Positions 63,997 to 64,000 of a stretch of 64,000 bases of DNA are shown one piece after another; positions within the stretch are counted from its first letter, which is position 1; each line of letters starts with the position of its first letter. Below the pieces are notes generated by a model. It was not told where the DNA came from and made no database searches. It saw only the letters and a list, made by a program, of their open reading frames with translations. Both the position numbers and the translations under genes were made by a program. Source of the DNA: Ancistrus triradiatus (Eukaryota > Chordata > Actinopteri > Siluriformes > Loricariidae); the NCBI GenBank assembly GCA_025084515.1, contig JAJAGP010002237.1, positions 1 to 64,000 of the forward strand, given 5' to 3'.

Positions 63997-64000
63997 AAAC

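Overview
The window is nuclear DNA from a ray-finned fish, most likely an otophysan-type teleost. The evidence is GT-AG introns, a vertebrate gene, and many Tc1-like transposons, tRNA-derived SINEs, LINE and Ty3/gypsy fragments and long (TG)n, (TA)n and (TC)n tracts. I cannot name the species.

Bases 1-30,950 hold the 3' part of one host gene on the + strand. I read it as tacc2 (transforming acidic coiled-coil protein 2). Fifteen exons between 1407 and 30067 join in one phase-consistent frame of 517 complete codons plus a stop. Exons 10-15 encode the C-terminal TACC coiled coil of about 191 residues. The 5' part lies upstream of the window. The introns are swollen by repeats. Pure or mixed TG tracts lie right beside the donor of exon 2 and the acceptor of exon 11. 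The intron between 11326 and 18366 carries a degraded stretch (about 12.8-16.3 kb) whose odd base duplications look like sequencing or consensus error.

Bases 31,000-60,700 contain no host gene that I can support. They are a transposon graveyard of Tc1-like copies from at least seven families, in both orientations, plus MITEs, a solo LTR, a LINE fragment and SINEs. The best-preserved copy, 46783-48393 on the minus strand, still has an unbroken 335-codon transposase, but the second catalytic Asp position is Ser. A few repeat-poor islands (about 41.7-42.5 kb, 50.2-50.6 kb and 51.7-52.05 kb) could be conserved noncoding DNA.

Bases 60,711-63,996 are a decayed minus-strand Ty3/gypsy retrotransposon with both LTRs. 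It has a gag-pol deletion, an in-frame stop in reverse transcriptase and a changed YxDD motif. Its left LTR was hit by a TA-flanked MITE, which was then hit by an unrelated solo LTR, giving a readable three-level insertion history. I found no prokaryotic-style gene system, CRISPR array or rRNA. The notable content is the transposon stratigraphy and the repeats placed next to tacc2 splice sites.
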